Shown: one piece after another, positions 1 to 6,627 of the stretch | Position numbering within the stretch: the stretch's first letter is position 1 | How the letters are laid out: the number at the start of each line of letters is the position of its first letter | Origin: an uncultured Lachnospiraceae bacterium | GTDB lineage: Bacteria > Bacillota > Clostridia > Lachnospirales > Lachnospiraceae | Assembly: GCA_905236275.1 (NCBI GenBank) | Contig: CAJOPI010000180.1 | Span: forward strand, 1 to 7,213 | DNA length: 7,213 nucleotides | Direction of reading: 5' to 3' | Made by a program: the position numbers and the translations under genes | The notes under the pieces: model-generated | What the model was told of the DNA's origin: nothing | The model's database searches: none | What the model saw: the letters and a program-made list of their open reading frames with translations, nothing else

Positions 1-135
1 AATTCCGGCACTTTCCTGTCCCCGGTGCTGCAGGGCATAAAGACCGTAATAAATCGACGAAGCCACATCATTATGATCAAAGTCGTAAATTCCGAAGACT
101 CCGCATTCTTCACCCAGTTTGTCAAAATCCGGCAT
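1..135 (-). CDS. purF: Amidophosphoribosyltransferase PurF, N-terminal fragment (runs off the left edge)
   Basis: PurF catalyses the first committed step of de novo purine synthesis, transferring glutamine-derived ammonia to PRPP to give phosphoribosylamine in the cytoplasm. Only the first 45 codons are visible. They start at ATG 135-133 and the frame stays open to base 1. The translation begins [17 protein letters not shown] and continues to LQHRGQES, both hallmarks of the PurF glutaminase (Ntn-hydrolase) domain. Cys11 in EECGVFG matches the catalytic nucleophile. In Gram-positive PurF enzymes a short propeptide is removed to expose this Cys, so the predicted propeptide here is 10 residues. 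The start is fixed by AGGAG six bases upstream. The gene lies 125 nt downstream of sbcC on the same strand and has its own promoter. The C-terminal phosphoribosyltransferase domain, with its PRPP loop and any iron-sulfur ligands, is outside the window. Confidence 0.95.
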   Translation of the reverse strand, partial: MPDFDKLGEECGVFGIYDFDHNDVASSIYYGLYALQHRGQESAGI

Positions 136-140
136 TAATT

Positions 141-146
141 TCTCCT
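141..146 (-). promoter_or_regulatory. purF ribosome binding site
   Basis: AGGAGA on the minus strand, with the AGGAG core ending six bases before the ATG at 135. It is a strong Shine-Dalgarno sequence and fixes the purF start in a coding fragment of only 45 visible codons. Confidence 0.85.
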
Positions 147-173
147 ATTATTTCCAGAAAAGAACACACTCTC

Positions 174-211
174 GTCAACAAAAACGCATCGTGATCTTTG
201 TTGACTCAACA
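174..211 (-). promoter_or_regulatory. Symmetric elements in the purF leader: possible operator or hairpin
   Basis: Two overlapping symmetric elements lie between the purF promoter and its ribosome binding site. The first is a 13-base palindrome at 199-211, TGTTGA-G-TCAACA on the minus strand, with perfect 6-base arms around one base; it would begin about 4-5 bases into the transcript. The second is a perfect 9-base inverted repeat, GTCAACAAA (205-197) with TTTGTTGAC (182-174) around a 14-base loop, which could fold in the mRNA. The shared TCAACA arm takes part in both. There is no T-run after the hairpin, so it is not an intrinsic terminator. It does not match the Bacillus PurBox (CGAAC core). 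A regulatory role is inference from symmetry and position only. Confidence 0.45.
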
Positions 212-221
212 CACAATTCCG

Positions 222-250
222 ATTATATCTCATTAGCCGTTTGTGTGCAA
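222..250 (-). promoter_or_regulatory. Sigma-A type promoter for purF
   Basis: On the minus strand there is TTGCAC (250-245) as the -35 element, a spacer of exactly 17 bases, and a perfect TATAAT (227-222) as the -10 element. The predicted transcription start is near base 215, giving a leader of roughly 80 nt before the purF ATG. The -35 box begins only 10 nt after the sbcC stop codon, so the promoter occupies nearly all the space where an sbcC terminator would be expected. Confidence 0.8.
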
Positions 251-260
251 GAACTAAAAA

Positions 261-3200
261 TTACAAGCCCGTTTCAATATTTATCCGGCTTCCCTCTTTC
301 GTCTTTTTCACGCGAATCTGCTGTGGTATATTCTCCATCAATTCTTCTCTGTGGCTGATTATTCCTACAAGCTTATTCGTGCCTGACAGATTGATAAGAA
401 TGTCCATGGCACTTTCTATTGATCTGCGGTCCAGCGTTCCAAAGCCTTCATCCACAAAAAGCGCGTCCATCTGAATACCGCCAAGATTTCTCGAAACCGT
501 ATCCGACAGTCCCAGGGCAAGACTGAGCGAAGCCTTAAAGCTCTCTCCGCCGGACAGATTTCCGACAGGTCTTCTGTGACCGGTCGAATTATCGAGAACT
601 TCAAGATCAAGGAAGGTATTGCTCCTCTTTCCAAGCGAATCCTCCTGTCGGTAGAGCTCATACTGACCATCGCTCATAGGAAGAAGCCGCCTGTTTGCAG
701 CTGCTATGATCCCGTCAAAACCCGCTGCCTGGATATATTGTTCCAGCGTAATCTTTCCCTTGCCCGTTGTTCCCTTTACAAGATTGTAAAGCCTCATAAA
801 GACAGCATTTTCTTTTCTTGCCTTTTCCAGTGTTTTTTCCTGTGCCTTGATCTTATTGAGTTTATCATTATTTCCTTGAAGTCTGTTTCTGATAAGATTG
901 ACCTCGGCACGTTTTTTTACAAGCTCTTCCTCTTGCGAATCACGCTTTTTTCTCAATTCTTCTATATCTATGATCTCACGATTTTCAGCATCCTTCTCTG
1001 CAAGTTCAAGCTGTTTTTTATTTGTTTTCACTTCCTGTTCATAGTTATTGATTTCATCATCAACCTCTGCAATCTCATTCTCAGACAGAACAAATCCAAG
1101 CATATCCTCAACAGAGTCAAATCCATGTTCCTTAAGAGCAGCTTCAAGTTTCAGCCTTCTTTCCCCTTCTTCTTTTTTCTCTTTCTCTATGGATGCCTCC
1201 AGAGTTTCTAATGCAGATTTTTCCGAGGCAGATATTTCGTCTGCCTCCTTCTTTAGTTCATCTGAATTTTCAATCCTGACCTGAATTTCCTTTTTCCTTT
1301 TCTCATATATGTCTCTTTCAGACCTTGCAGTTTCCCAGCTGTCAAAGCTGAGATTTGACAGTGTTTCCAGCACAGCTTCCTTTTCTGCTTTTTCTTTTTC
1401 CGTATCCTGCCTTCTTTTTATAAATTCATCCTTTTCAGCTTTTAATATCTCAGTTTTCCTTCCCTGTGCCCTGTCAAGCTCCTCTTCCGCTTTTTCAAGC
1501 CTTTTCCTGTCCTTTTCCAGCAGCTTCTGATACTCATTATTCTCTTTGATCCTGTCATTTACTGTTTTCTCTGCATCTTCTATCTGAACTATCAGTTCTT
1601 CTAAATTCTCAGCTGTGCTATTTATAGAAAGCAGTTTATTTTCCAGACAGTCAAGAATGTCAATCCTGAGCCGGTCTTCATATTCCACAAGTGCTGTATT
1701 GGCAGATTGCGCAGCTGTGTTGGCATCAGACTTCTTCGACCTGAGAAGCTCTTCCTTATCTTTCAGTTTCTTAAACGTCTCCTCGGTGACTGCCTCCTGC
1801 GGAACCTTTGCAAGCTCCGGATGATGCACCGAACCACAGACAGGACATTTTTGTCCTTCCTCAAGTCCCGCTGCCAGTATGCCTGCACGACAATCATCCA
1901 GGATTCTCTCCGCCCTTATTTTTTCACTGTTTGCCTTCTCGTAAGCATCAAATGCCTTTTTATATTTTTTACGTTTATCCTCATACTCAGTCTGTCTGGC
2001 TCTTCTTTCAGCAATCCTTGAATTTATGATAGAATCAATGCTTTCAGATAAATCCTGATATTTTTCCCCAAGAGACTTTATCTCAGTCAGTTTTTCAGGC
2101 GTATCCTTAAGTGATTCTTTGGTCTCCTTAAGCCTGTTGATCTCATCCTTAAGCAGCTTTTCCTTTTCTGTTAACGCTCTCTCTTCATCTGAAAATCCTT
2201 CAGCCTCTTTTCTGAGCAGCTGAATTTTCTCATTCAGTTCATCCCTTTGATGATATTTTTTCTCCTCTCCTTCTATCATGTCTATCTGTTTTTGGAGCTT
2301 ATCAGCTTCAGGCTTCTCAGCCTTTGCCTCTTCCAGTGTTTTTTTCGCTTTTTCAGCTTTTTCAGACGCTTTTTTCAGGTCTGCTTTCTTTTTTTCAATC
2401 TGCCTGTCAATATTTTTTACGGATTCTGATTTATCTTTCCATGATAAATACAACGGATTGACTTCTCTGCCTGCTGATTTCTGTCTTTCTAACAGCAGTT
2501 TCCTTTCTTCGATTTCCTTCTTCCTGTCTTTAAGATTTTTTTCTTCTCTTTTTAGCCCTTCAAGACGGAAAATAAAATTGTTATTCGTTTCTGCCGTTGC
2601 AAAAGCCTCTTTGCTTTTTTCACATTCTTTTTCAATTAACTCTAAAGCGGCAGAGGCAGTCTCTAACCTGCCAGCCTCCGATTCAGTCAGGGCAGCAAGC
2701 GATTCTATTATTTCGTCAAGGTTCCACGCGCTCTTAGAGTTATTTGCCCTCTCCCGTAGTTCCTGAACTGTTTTTGCATGTTCGTCTTCATCCTCCACCG
2801 AAACATCATTAAAATATTGTATAATGCTGTTCTCTGTATTAACTTTGAGTTTATAGCTGGAATCCATTCTGTCTTTTAAGCGGTCTGCAATATTGTTATA
2901 GCCGCTTGTCTGAAATATGGTTCTAAGAATCTTGGTTCGCTCTTCTGTTTTGGCATTCAGCAGATTCCAAAATTCTCCCTGTGCTATCATTGCAATCTGC
3001 ATAAATTGTCTTGAATCAACATGAAGCAGTTCCCGTACTATGCCTGTTTCCCTGTCTGTGCCGTCCACCTCCCTGATTCCTTCAACCGTCCTTCCATCAG
3101 GATAATAAAAAGTAACCTTCTCCCTTTCCTCCGTCACCCTGCCGTTCCTGTTAATTCGCTCGTAGGAAGGCTCTCTGTATATGTGATAATCCTTTCCCTG

Positions 3201-3458
3201 ATGTGAGAAATAAAAATCAACATAGCTTTTTACCGATTCTTTTGCATACTCGCTTCTAAGATTCTTTGTGTCTCTGAATTTTCCGCTTGTTTCCCCATAT
3301 AATGCAAAACAGATTGCATCGAATATAGTAGTCTTTCCCGCTCCCGTATCTCCCGATATCAGAAATAACCCCTTATCTTCAAACTGAGTGAAATCTATTG
3401 CAGGCATTTCTTCCGCATAAGGTCCAAACGCACTCATTATAAGCTTAATCGGCTTCAC
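261..3458 (-). CDS. sbcC: Exonuclease subunit SbcC (Rad50-like, SMC-family ATPase)
   Basis: SbcC is the ATPase of the SbcCD complex (bacterial Rad50-Mre11), which opens hairpins and processes blocked or palindromic DNA ends in the cytoplasm. From the GTG start the protein has 1065 residues, normal for the family. The N-terminal lobe has Walker A GDTGAGKT (36-43) and the Q-loop Gln160 in AMIAQGEF. Two long Lys/Glu-rich coiled-coil arms (about 185-535 and 545-880) flank a CPVC zinc hook at 538-541, close to the midpoint as expected for an antiparallel coil. The C-terminal lobe has signature NLSGGE (967-972), Walker B ending at Asp1003-Glu1004 in LFVDEGFGTLD, and switch His1036. All catalytic motifs are intact. 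GTG at 3458 is preferred over the in-frame GTG at 3467 because AGG sits 8 bases upstream and the protein then begins MKPIKLIMSAFGPY, the usual SbcC start. It overlaps sbcD by 14 nt, which implies translational coupling. The coiled-coil region is markedly AT-rich. Confidence 0.97.
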   Translation of the reverse strand: MKPIKLIMSAFGPYAEEMPAIDFTQFEDKGLFLISGDTGAGKTTIFDAICFALYGETSGKFRDTKNLRSEYAKESVKSYVDFYFSHQGKDYHIYREPSYERINRNGRVTEEREKVTFYYPDGRTVEGIREVDGTDRETGIVRELLHVDSRQFMQIAMIAQGEFWNLLNAKTEERTKILRTIFQTSGYNNIADRLKDRMDSSYKLKVNTENSIIQYFNDVSVEDEDEHAKTVQELRERANNSKSAWNLDEIIESLAALTESEAGRLETASAALELIEKECEKSKEAFATAETNNNFIFRLEGLKREEKNLKDRKKEIEERKLLLERQKSAGREVNPLYLSWKDKSESVKNIDRQIEKKKADLKKASEKAEKAKKTLEEAKAEKPEADKLQKQIDMIEGEEKKYHQRDELNEKIQLLRKEAEGFSDEERALTEKEKLLKDEINRLKETKESLKDTPEKLTEIKSLGEKYQDLSESIDSIINSRIAERRARQTEYEDKRKKYKKAFDAYEKANSEKIRAERILDDCRAGILAAGLEEGQKCPVCGSVHHPELAKVPQEAVTEETFKKLKDKEELLRSKKSDANTAAQSANTALVEYEDRLRIDILDCLENKLLSINSTAENLEELIVQIEDAEKTVNDRIKENNEYQKLLEKDRKRLEKAEEELDRAQGRKTEILKAEKDEFIKRRQDTEKEKAEKEAVLETLSNLSFDSWETARSERDIYEKRKKEIQVRIENSDELKKEADEISASEKSALETLEASIEKEKKEEGERRLKLEAALKEHGFDSVEDMLGFVLSENEIAEVDDEINNYEQEVKTNKKQLELAEKDAENREIIDIEELRKKRDSQEEELVKKRAEVNLIRNRLQGNNDKLNKIKAQEKTLEKARKENAVFMRLYNLVKGTTGKGKITLEQYIQAAGFDGIIAAANRRLLPMSDGQYELYRQEDSLGKRSNTFLDLEVLDNSTGHRRPVGNLSGGESFKASLSLALGLSDTVSRNLGGIQMDALFVDEGFGTLDRRSIESAMDILINLSGTNKLVGIISHREELMENIPQQIRVKKTKEGSRINIETGL

Positions 3459-4605
3459 GCAAAACACCTGCCTCTCTTGCCACGCCTCTCATAATGTCCA
3501 TTTCTTCGTCGCTGATTTCACAGCCATATATCTGTCTGTAAAAATCGCCGATCATTTCAGCGAAGGATCTGTTCTCCGCTATCATTGATATATCCACCTG
3601 TTCTATTTCTCTTGTATGAGAATTGTCATAATCTATCTTTACCGTATTCGGATAAATCTGCTGAAAAATCCCCATTGCGTCATTGACAATTTCTTCATCC
3701 GTAAGTGTTGCATAGATAAAATCTTGTGGGGAGCTGACATTTGACTTATCCAGCAGTTCCTTAAGCTCACCCTTTATGTGTCTTAAGTTTCTCATCGGTT
3801 TTATCGGAATCAGTTCGATATCAACTTTGCCCTTTTCTCCTAAACTGATCAGCGATACTGATTTTTCATTATTTGCTTCGCTCAGAGAATATTTAAGAGG
3901 TGAACCGGAATATCTCACCTCTTTTCTTCCAACCTGCTGGGGCGAATGGATATGTCCCAGAGCCACATAATCAAATTTATCAAAACAGTCATATCCGATT
4001 TTTTCAACAGCACCAACACTTTGTGTTCCAAGCCCCTCCGAACCCGAAAGTTCGGGGTCTTCACTTTTTCCCATCACAAACTGATGCGCTACCAGCAGAT
4101 TATTTCTTCCTCTATCAATATTTATCTTATTTAGTATAGCCCGAACCGCATCATCATACGACTCAATCTTTTCTTCCGGCAGAAAATGCCTGACCTGTGA
4201 TGCCTTTACAAATGGCAGCAGATATATATCAGCTGCCTCTTTTCCTTTTTTCAGTGTGTATTTACGCAGATTACCATCGTATTTCGTGGAAATAAAAATC
4301 TGATTCGTTTCAAACAAATTGCTTCCATAATTCAGTCTTTCGTCAGAATCATGATTTCCGCTGACGATGTAAACACATACTCCCCTCCGGGCCAGACTGC
4401 TCAGAAAATAATCGAGCAAACGTGTTGCCGCCTCACTCGGAATTGCTTTATCATACACGTCTCCGGCAATCAGAACTGCATCAATACCATGTTCTTTCAC
4501 AATTTGCAATATTTGATTCAACACAAACCCCTGATCATCCGACAGGTCAAAATCCCCCAACGACTTCCCCAAATGCAGATCTCCTATATGCAAAAGTTTA
4601 ATCAT
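3445..4605 (-). CDS. sbcD: Exonuclease subunit SbcD (Mre11-like nuclease)
   Basis: SbcD is the metallophosphoesterase nuclease of SbcCD. It cuts DNA ends and hairpins with two bound metal ions, controlled by ATP binding to SbcC. The 386-residue protein shows all phosphoesterase motifs in order: GDLHLGK (Asp9, His11), GDVYD (Asp49), GNHD (Asn84, His85, Asp86), His174 in VAHQF, and GHIHSPQ (His218, His220). The cap and SbcC-binding region fill the C-terminal third. The start is placed at ATG 4605 because GAGGGA (4618-4613) lies seven bases upstream and the protein then begins MIKLLHIGDLHLG, as is typical. An in-frame GTG at 4620 would overlap the upstream stop codon and has no well-spaced binding site. 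The gene begins 11 nt after the membrane coiled-coil gene, and its last codons overlap the start of sbcC. Confidence 0.97.
   Translation of the reverse strand: MIKLLHIGDLHLGKSLGDFDLSDDQGFVLNQILQIVKEHGIDAVLIAGDVYDKAIPSEAATRLLDYFLSSLARRGVCVYIVSGNHDSDERLNYGSNLFETNQIFISTKYDGNLRKYTLKKGKEAADIYLLPFVKASQVRHFLPEEKIESYDDAVRAILNKINIDRGRNNLLVAHQFVMGKSEDPELSGSEGLGTQSVGAVEKIGYDCFDKFDYVALGHIHSPQQVGRKEVRYSGSPLKYSLSEANNEKSVSLISLGEKGKVDIELIPIKPMRNLRHIKGELKELLDKSNVSSPQDFIYATLTDEEIVNDAMGIFQQIYPNTVKIDYDNSHTREIEQVDISMIAENRSFAEMIGDFYRQIYGCEISDEEMDIMRGVAREAGVLREAD
3467..3475 (-). promoter_or_regulatory. sbcC ribosome binding site inside sbcD
   Basis: AGAGGCAGG on the minus strand, inside the last codons of sbcD. 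The AGG nearest the start is 8 bases from GTG 3458, and AGAGG is 12 bases from it. The same bases leave only about 3 nt to the alternative GTG at 3467, so they decide the start. The site is moderate in strength, consistent with reliance on ribosomes finishing sbcD. Confidence 0.6.
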
Positions 4606-4612
4606 TCCGATT

Positions 4613-4618
4613 TCCCTC
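4613..4618 (-). promoter_or_regulatory. sbcD ribosome binding site overlapping the upstream stop codon
   Basis: GAGGGA on the minus strand, seven bases before ATG 4605. Its first two bases are part of the TGA stop of the upstream membrane coiled-coil gene, so the two genes are tightly coupled. It decides between ATG 4605 and GTG 4620. Confidence 0.7.
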
Positions 4619-5822
4619 ACTCATAAGTTGCCACGATATTCAGTATCTCCTGTCCGTACTCGGGATACTGTCTCACGATATCATTAATCTCATCCTTGGA
4701 AATATCGCGGTTCTTAGTGTTGTATTCGATTCTCTTTCTGAGCGACTGCCTTCTTGTATTGAGGTCGTGCCTGATCTCGACCATTTCACGCTTGTCAACG
4801 AGTGCCGCACACTGACGTGTCCATATCGAAGGATCTTTCAAGTGAATATCCGTCAGCTGGTGCACGAGATGATTTTTCTCCATGGCTATTTCAGAATTAG
4901 CCCTCTGTAAAAAATCCCTTGCCCTCTTCTCTTCGAGGTAAGCATCCCTGTACTCTTCAAGCTCGTCGGAATTATTTACATGGAACTTTCTCAGGCTGTA
5001 TTCTATGAGATTCGTAACATTCACATAGCGTATCTTTACTTTATTCTGGGTCGCGATGACCAGATTGATATAGCTCTCGGTCTTTCGAAGCTTTGCCTCA
5101 GCACCGGTATAGCTTAAGTATTCTCCTGTGAAAGCCAGTGCCGCAAGTGCAGCAGTAAGAAGAAGACCGACTCTTACATCCAGCTCCGAAACCAGATAAA
5201 AGAAAATAAGCACTATAAGAGCTGCAACGGCTGCCCCGACTGTTATCAGGAAAATCCTCTTTGCACTTGCCTGTGCGGAAATAAGCTCGTTCCGCTCATA
5301 AGTATTTACGGCCTTTTCGCTCTCAAGCCGCTGGAGGTCACCTCTGACCACTTCCTTATATTCTTCATTTGCCTTCAGGTCTTCTAAGGATTTTTCCAGT
5401 TCATTCTCGTAGCGCGCCATGACCTCATACTGCTCATCAGAAATCCTGCCAAGACTCTCCCTGTTCATCACAGTCTCCCTGCTGAGTTTCTGAATCCTGT
5501 CAGCAGTCTTCGTTATAGCAGCCCTGATTTCTGCCGGAAGTGCATCTATCCCCTCTATATCCTTAAGGTAATCGGTAACGAGCCTGTATTCCATAGAAGC
5601 CTTATCTATCTCATCCGCGGCTTCCCGCATCTGTTCACAGCAGTTTTTGATATAACGCCGCCTCTGTGCCTCATTCCTGATATTGAGCGAAGACCTTTTT
5701 ATAGGCTCGTCGGATTCCCTGACCTCATCATCCTTTTCGACGAATTCCCCCTCGGGAATATTGACATCCTCTTCCTCAGCTCCGGTAAAAAACAGATTTT
5801 TAACCCATTTCAAAAATCCCAT
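4617..5822 (-). CDS. Membrane-anchored coiled-coil protein of unknown function
   Basis: I do not recognise a named family. The 401-residue protein starts with a short amphipathic stretch (MGFLKWVKNLFF) and an acidic, probably disordered segment (about 15-40). A Glu/Lys/Arg-rich helical region (about 50-188) follows. Two hydrophobic segments (about 190-212 and 216-238) form a hairpin joined by a very short loop containing Asp215 and Arg217. A second charged helical region runs to the C-terminus (about 240-401). There is no signal peptide, catalytic motif or nucleotide-binding motif. With two helices and Lys188-Arg189 before the first, both soluble arms are likely cytoplasmic. ATG 5822 is chosen over ATG 5828 because AGAAGGGG ends seven bases before 5822 but only about one base before 5828. 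It lies 24 nt after the TPR gene and 11 nt before sbcD, so it is very probably co-transcribed with both. A scaffold tethering its partners to the membrane is a guess from architecture. Confidence 0.85.
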   Translation of the reverse strand: MGFLKWVKNLFFTGAEEEDVNIPEGEFVEKDDEVRESDEPIKRSSLNIRNEAQRRRYIKNCCEQMREAADEIDKASMEYRLVTDYLKDIEGIDALPAEIRAAITKTADRIQKLSRETVMNRESLGRISDEQYEVMARYENELEKSLEDLKANEEYKEVVRGDLQRLESEKAVNTYERNELISAQASAKRIFLITVGAAVAALIVLIFFYLVSELDVRVGLLLTAALAALAFTGEYLSYTGAEAKLRKTESYINLVIATQNKVKIRYVNVTNLIEYSLRKFHVNNSDELEEYRDAYLEEKRARDFLQRANSEIAMEKNHLVHQLTDIHLKDPSIWTRQCAALVDKREMVEIRHDLNTRRQSLRKRIEYNTKNRDISKDEINDIVRQYPEYGQEILNIVATYE

Positions 5823-5829
5823 AAGCATT

Positions 5830-5837
5830 CCCCTTCT
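5830..5837 (-). promoter_or_regulatory. Ribosome binding site of the membrane coiled-coil gene
   Basis: AGAAGGGG on the minus strand, seven bases before ATG 5822. It is too close to the upstream ATG at 5828, so it selects the second ATG and shortens the protein by two residues. Confidence 0.65.
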
Positions 5838-5846
5838 TTGATATCA

Positions 5847-6614
5847 TCACATGTTCGAATAATGTGATTTCCTGTATGAGCTCTTAAGTTCCATCAGAAC
5901 CTCTCTCATAAGGTCCCTTGCGCCCGAAATGTCTCCGGCTTCCTTCTTTTTCAGATACTGCCTGTATTTATGTGCCAGGGCACTGTCGCTTTCCTCCGCA
6001 GCATGTCCCGTTTTTCCCTTCATCATTTTTTCGGCAGCCTTCATCTGCTCAACGGTTGATGAAGCTGTGGGATTCAGCCTGAAAGCATGTTCAAAGCATT
6101 CCCTCGCCTCTTCAAAGCAGAACATTCCGCTGAAAGCCACTCCCCTGTTGTGGGATATCCTCGCTGCCTCCTTGGGCTTTTTATTTTCATCCGTCTTGGC
6201 TGCTGCCATATTATACTCATTTATGGCTGCAGAATACTTGCCTCCCTTGACGAGAAAATCCCCTTTGAGTCTGTATTTCTCCGTAGGACTCATCTTAGCT
6301 CTCGAAGCAACGGAATGTCTCATGGATATTATTTCATTTTCACTGCCGAGACCTGTCAGGACAAAAAAGGTCTCCAGAAAATCCATCAGACTTCCGCCCC
6401 TGTTTATCACACCTATAAGCTCCCCTGCGATTCTTCCGAGTCCGAGTTCGCTCTCGATAAAGGCGCACAATCCTTCATCCATAAATGAAGAATCAAGCAT
6501 CATGATATTTTCCTTTATATAATACGCCAGCTCCTCAGCCGAATATATCCCGATTTCCGTCCCCTCCATATAGAATGGCTTCATCGATCGTCTTCCGACG
6601 CATGTATAAAGCAT
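5847..6614 (-). CDS. TPR-repeat protein with an uncharacterised N-terminal domain
   Basis: A 255-residue soluble protein with no signal peptide or membrane segment. The first 100 residues form a helical domain I cannot name, with IYSAEELAYYI (23-33) and an ELGLGRIAGEL segment (56-66). Tetratricopeptide repeats follow: one at about 111-140 (LKGDFLVKGGKYSAAINEY), a second at about 150-182 (HNRGVAF, then FEEARECFEHAFRLNP), and a likely third helix pair at 212-243 (AGDISGARDLMREVL) after a Lys/Glu-rich linker. TPRs bind peptide partners, so a protein-interaction role is expected; no enzyme motif is seen. The start at ATG 6614 is supported by GGAGGA seven bases upstream. It begins 3 nt after the Hsp70-like gene, which makes that protein the leading candidate partner. 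Asn156 and Arg218 fall near the positions of two carboxylate-clamp residues of eukaryotic co-chaperones, but the first repeat has Asp119 where Asn is expected, so a true clamp is doubtful. Confidence 0.85.
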   Translation of the reverse strand: MLYTCVGRRSMKPFYMEGTEIGIYSAEELAYYIKENIMMLDSSFMDEGLCAFIESELGLGRIAGELIGVINRGGSLMDFLETFFVLTGLGSENEIISMRHSVASRAKMSPTEKYRLKGDFLVKGGKYSAAINEYNMAAAKTDENKKPKEAARISHNRGVAFSGMFCFEEARECFEHAFRLNPTASSTVEQMKAAEKMMKGKTGHAAEESDSALAHKYRQYLKKKEAGDISGARDLMREVLMELKSSYRKSHYSNM

Positions 6615-6627
6615 AAATTAGTCCTCC
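6615..6627 (-). promoter_or_regulatory. Ribosome binding site of the TPR gene, inside the end of the Hsp70-like gene
   Basis: GGAGGA (6627-6622) on the minus strand lies in the last codons of the Hsp70-like gene, seven bases before ATG 6614. The upstream TAA (6620-6618) falls between it and the start. This is the strongest binding site inside the operon and points to coupled, probably matched, translation of the two proteins. Confidence 0.75.

Noticed and set aside
210..247. Seven-base inverted repeat CACACAA / TTGTGTG flanking the purF -10 box
   Set aside because: A 7-base pair with a 24-base gap is expected by chance roughly once in a couple of stretches this size, so it is not evidence of an operator by itself, although the arms are about three helical turns apart.
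136..260. Purine or PRPP riboswitch upstream of purF
   Set aside because: The leader is only about 80 nt and none of the conserved riboswitch core sequences I know are visible; a covariance-model search would be decisive.
136..263. Intrinsic terminator for the sbcDC operon
   Set aside because: The only good stem (174-205) is AT-rich and is followed by GAGAG rather than a T-run, and it lies in the purF leader.
416..670. Minus-strand open frame of 84 codons inside sbcC in another frame
   Set aside because: It overlaps the SbcC signature and Walker B region, which are intact in the sbcC frame, so this frame is a shadow.
576..1211. Plus-strand open frame of 211 codons opposite sbcC
   Set aside because: It is antisense to the conserved C-terminal half of sbcC, is rich in Phe, Leu, Ser and Cys as expected from the complement of Lys/Glu-rich coil codons, and has no ribosome binding site or recognisable domain.
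2278..2766. Plus-strand open frame of 162 codons opposite the sbcC coiled coil
   Set aside because: Ser/Phe-rich repetitive sequence is the mirror of the GAA/AAA/GCT-rich coil; no binding site or domain is present.
4618..4620. GTG 4620 as the sbcD start
   Set aside because: It overlaps the upstream TGA, lacks a spaced ribosome binding site, and adds five residues before the conserved MIKLLHIGDLH start.
5929..6522. Plus-strand open frame of 197 codons opposite the TPR gene
   Set aside because: It is antisense to a well-supported TPR gene, has no ribosome binding site, and its low-complexity Ser/Leu/Phe sequence fits a shadow frame.
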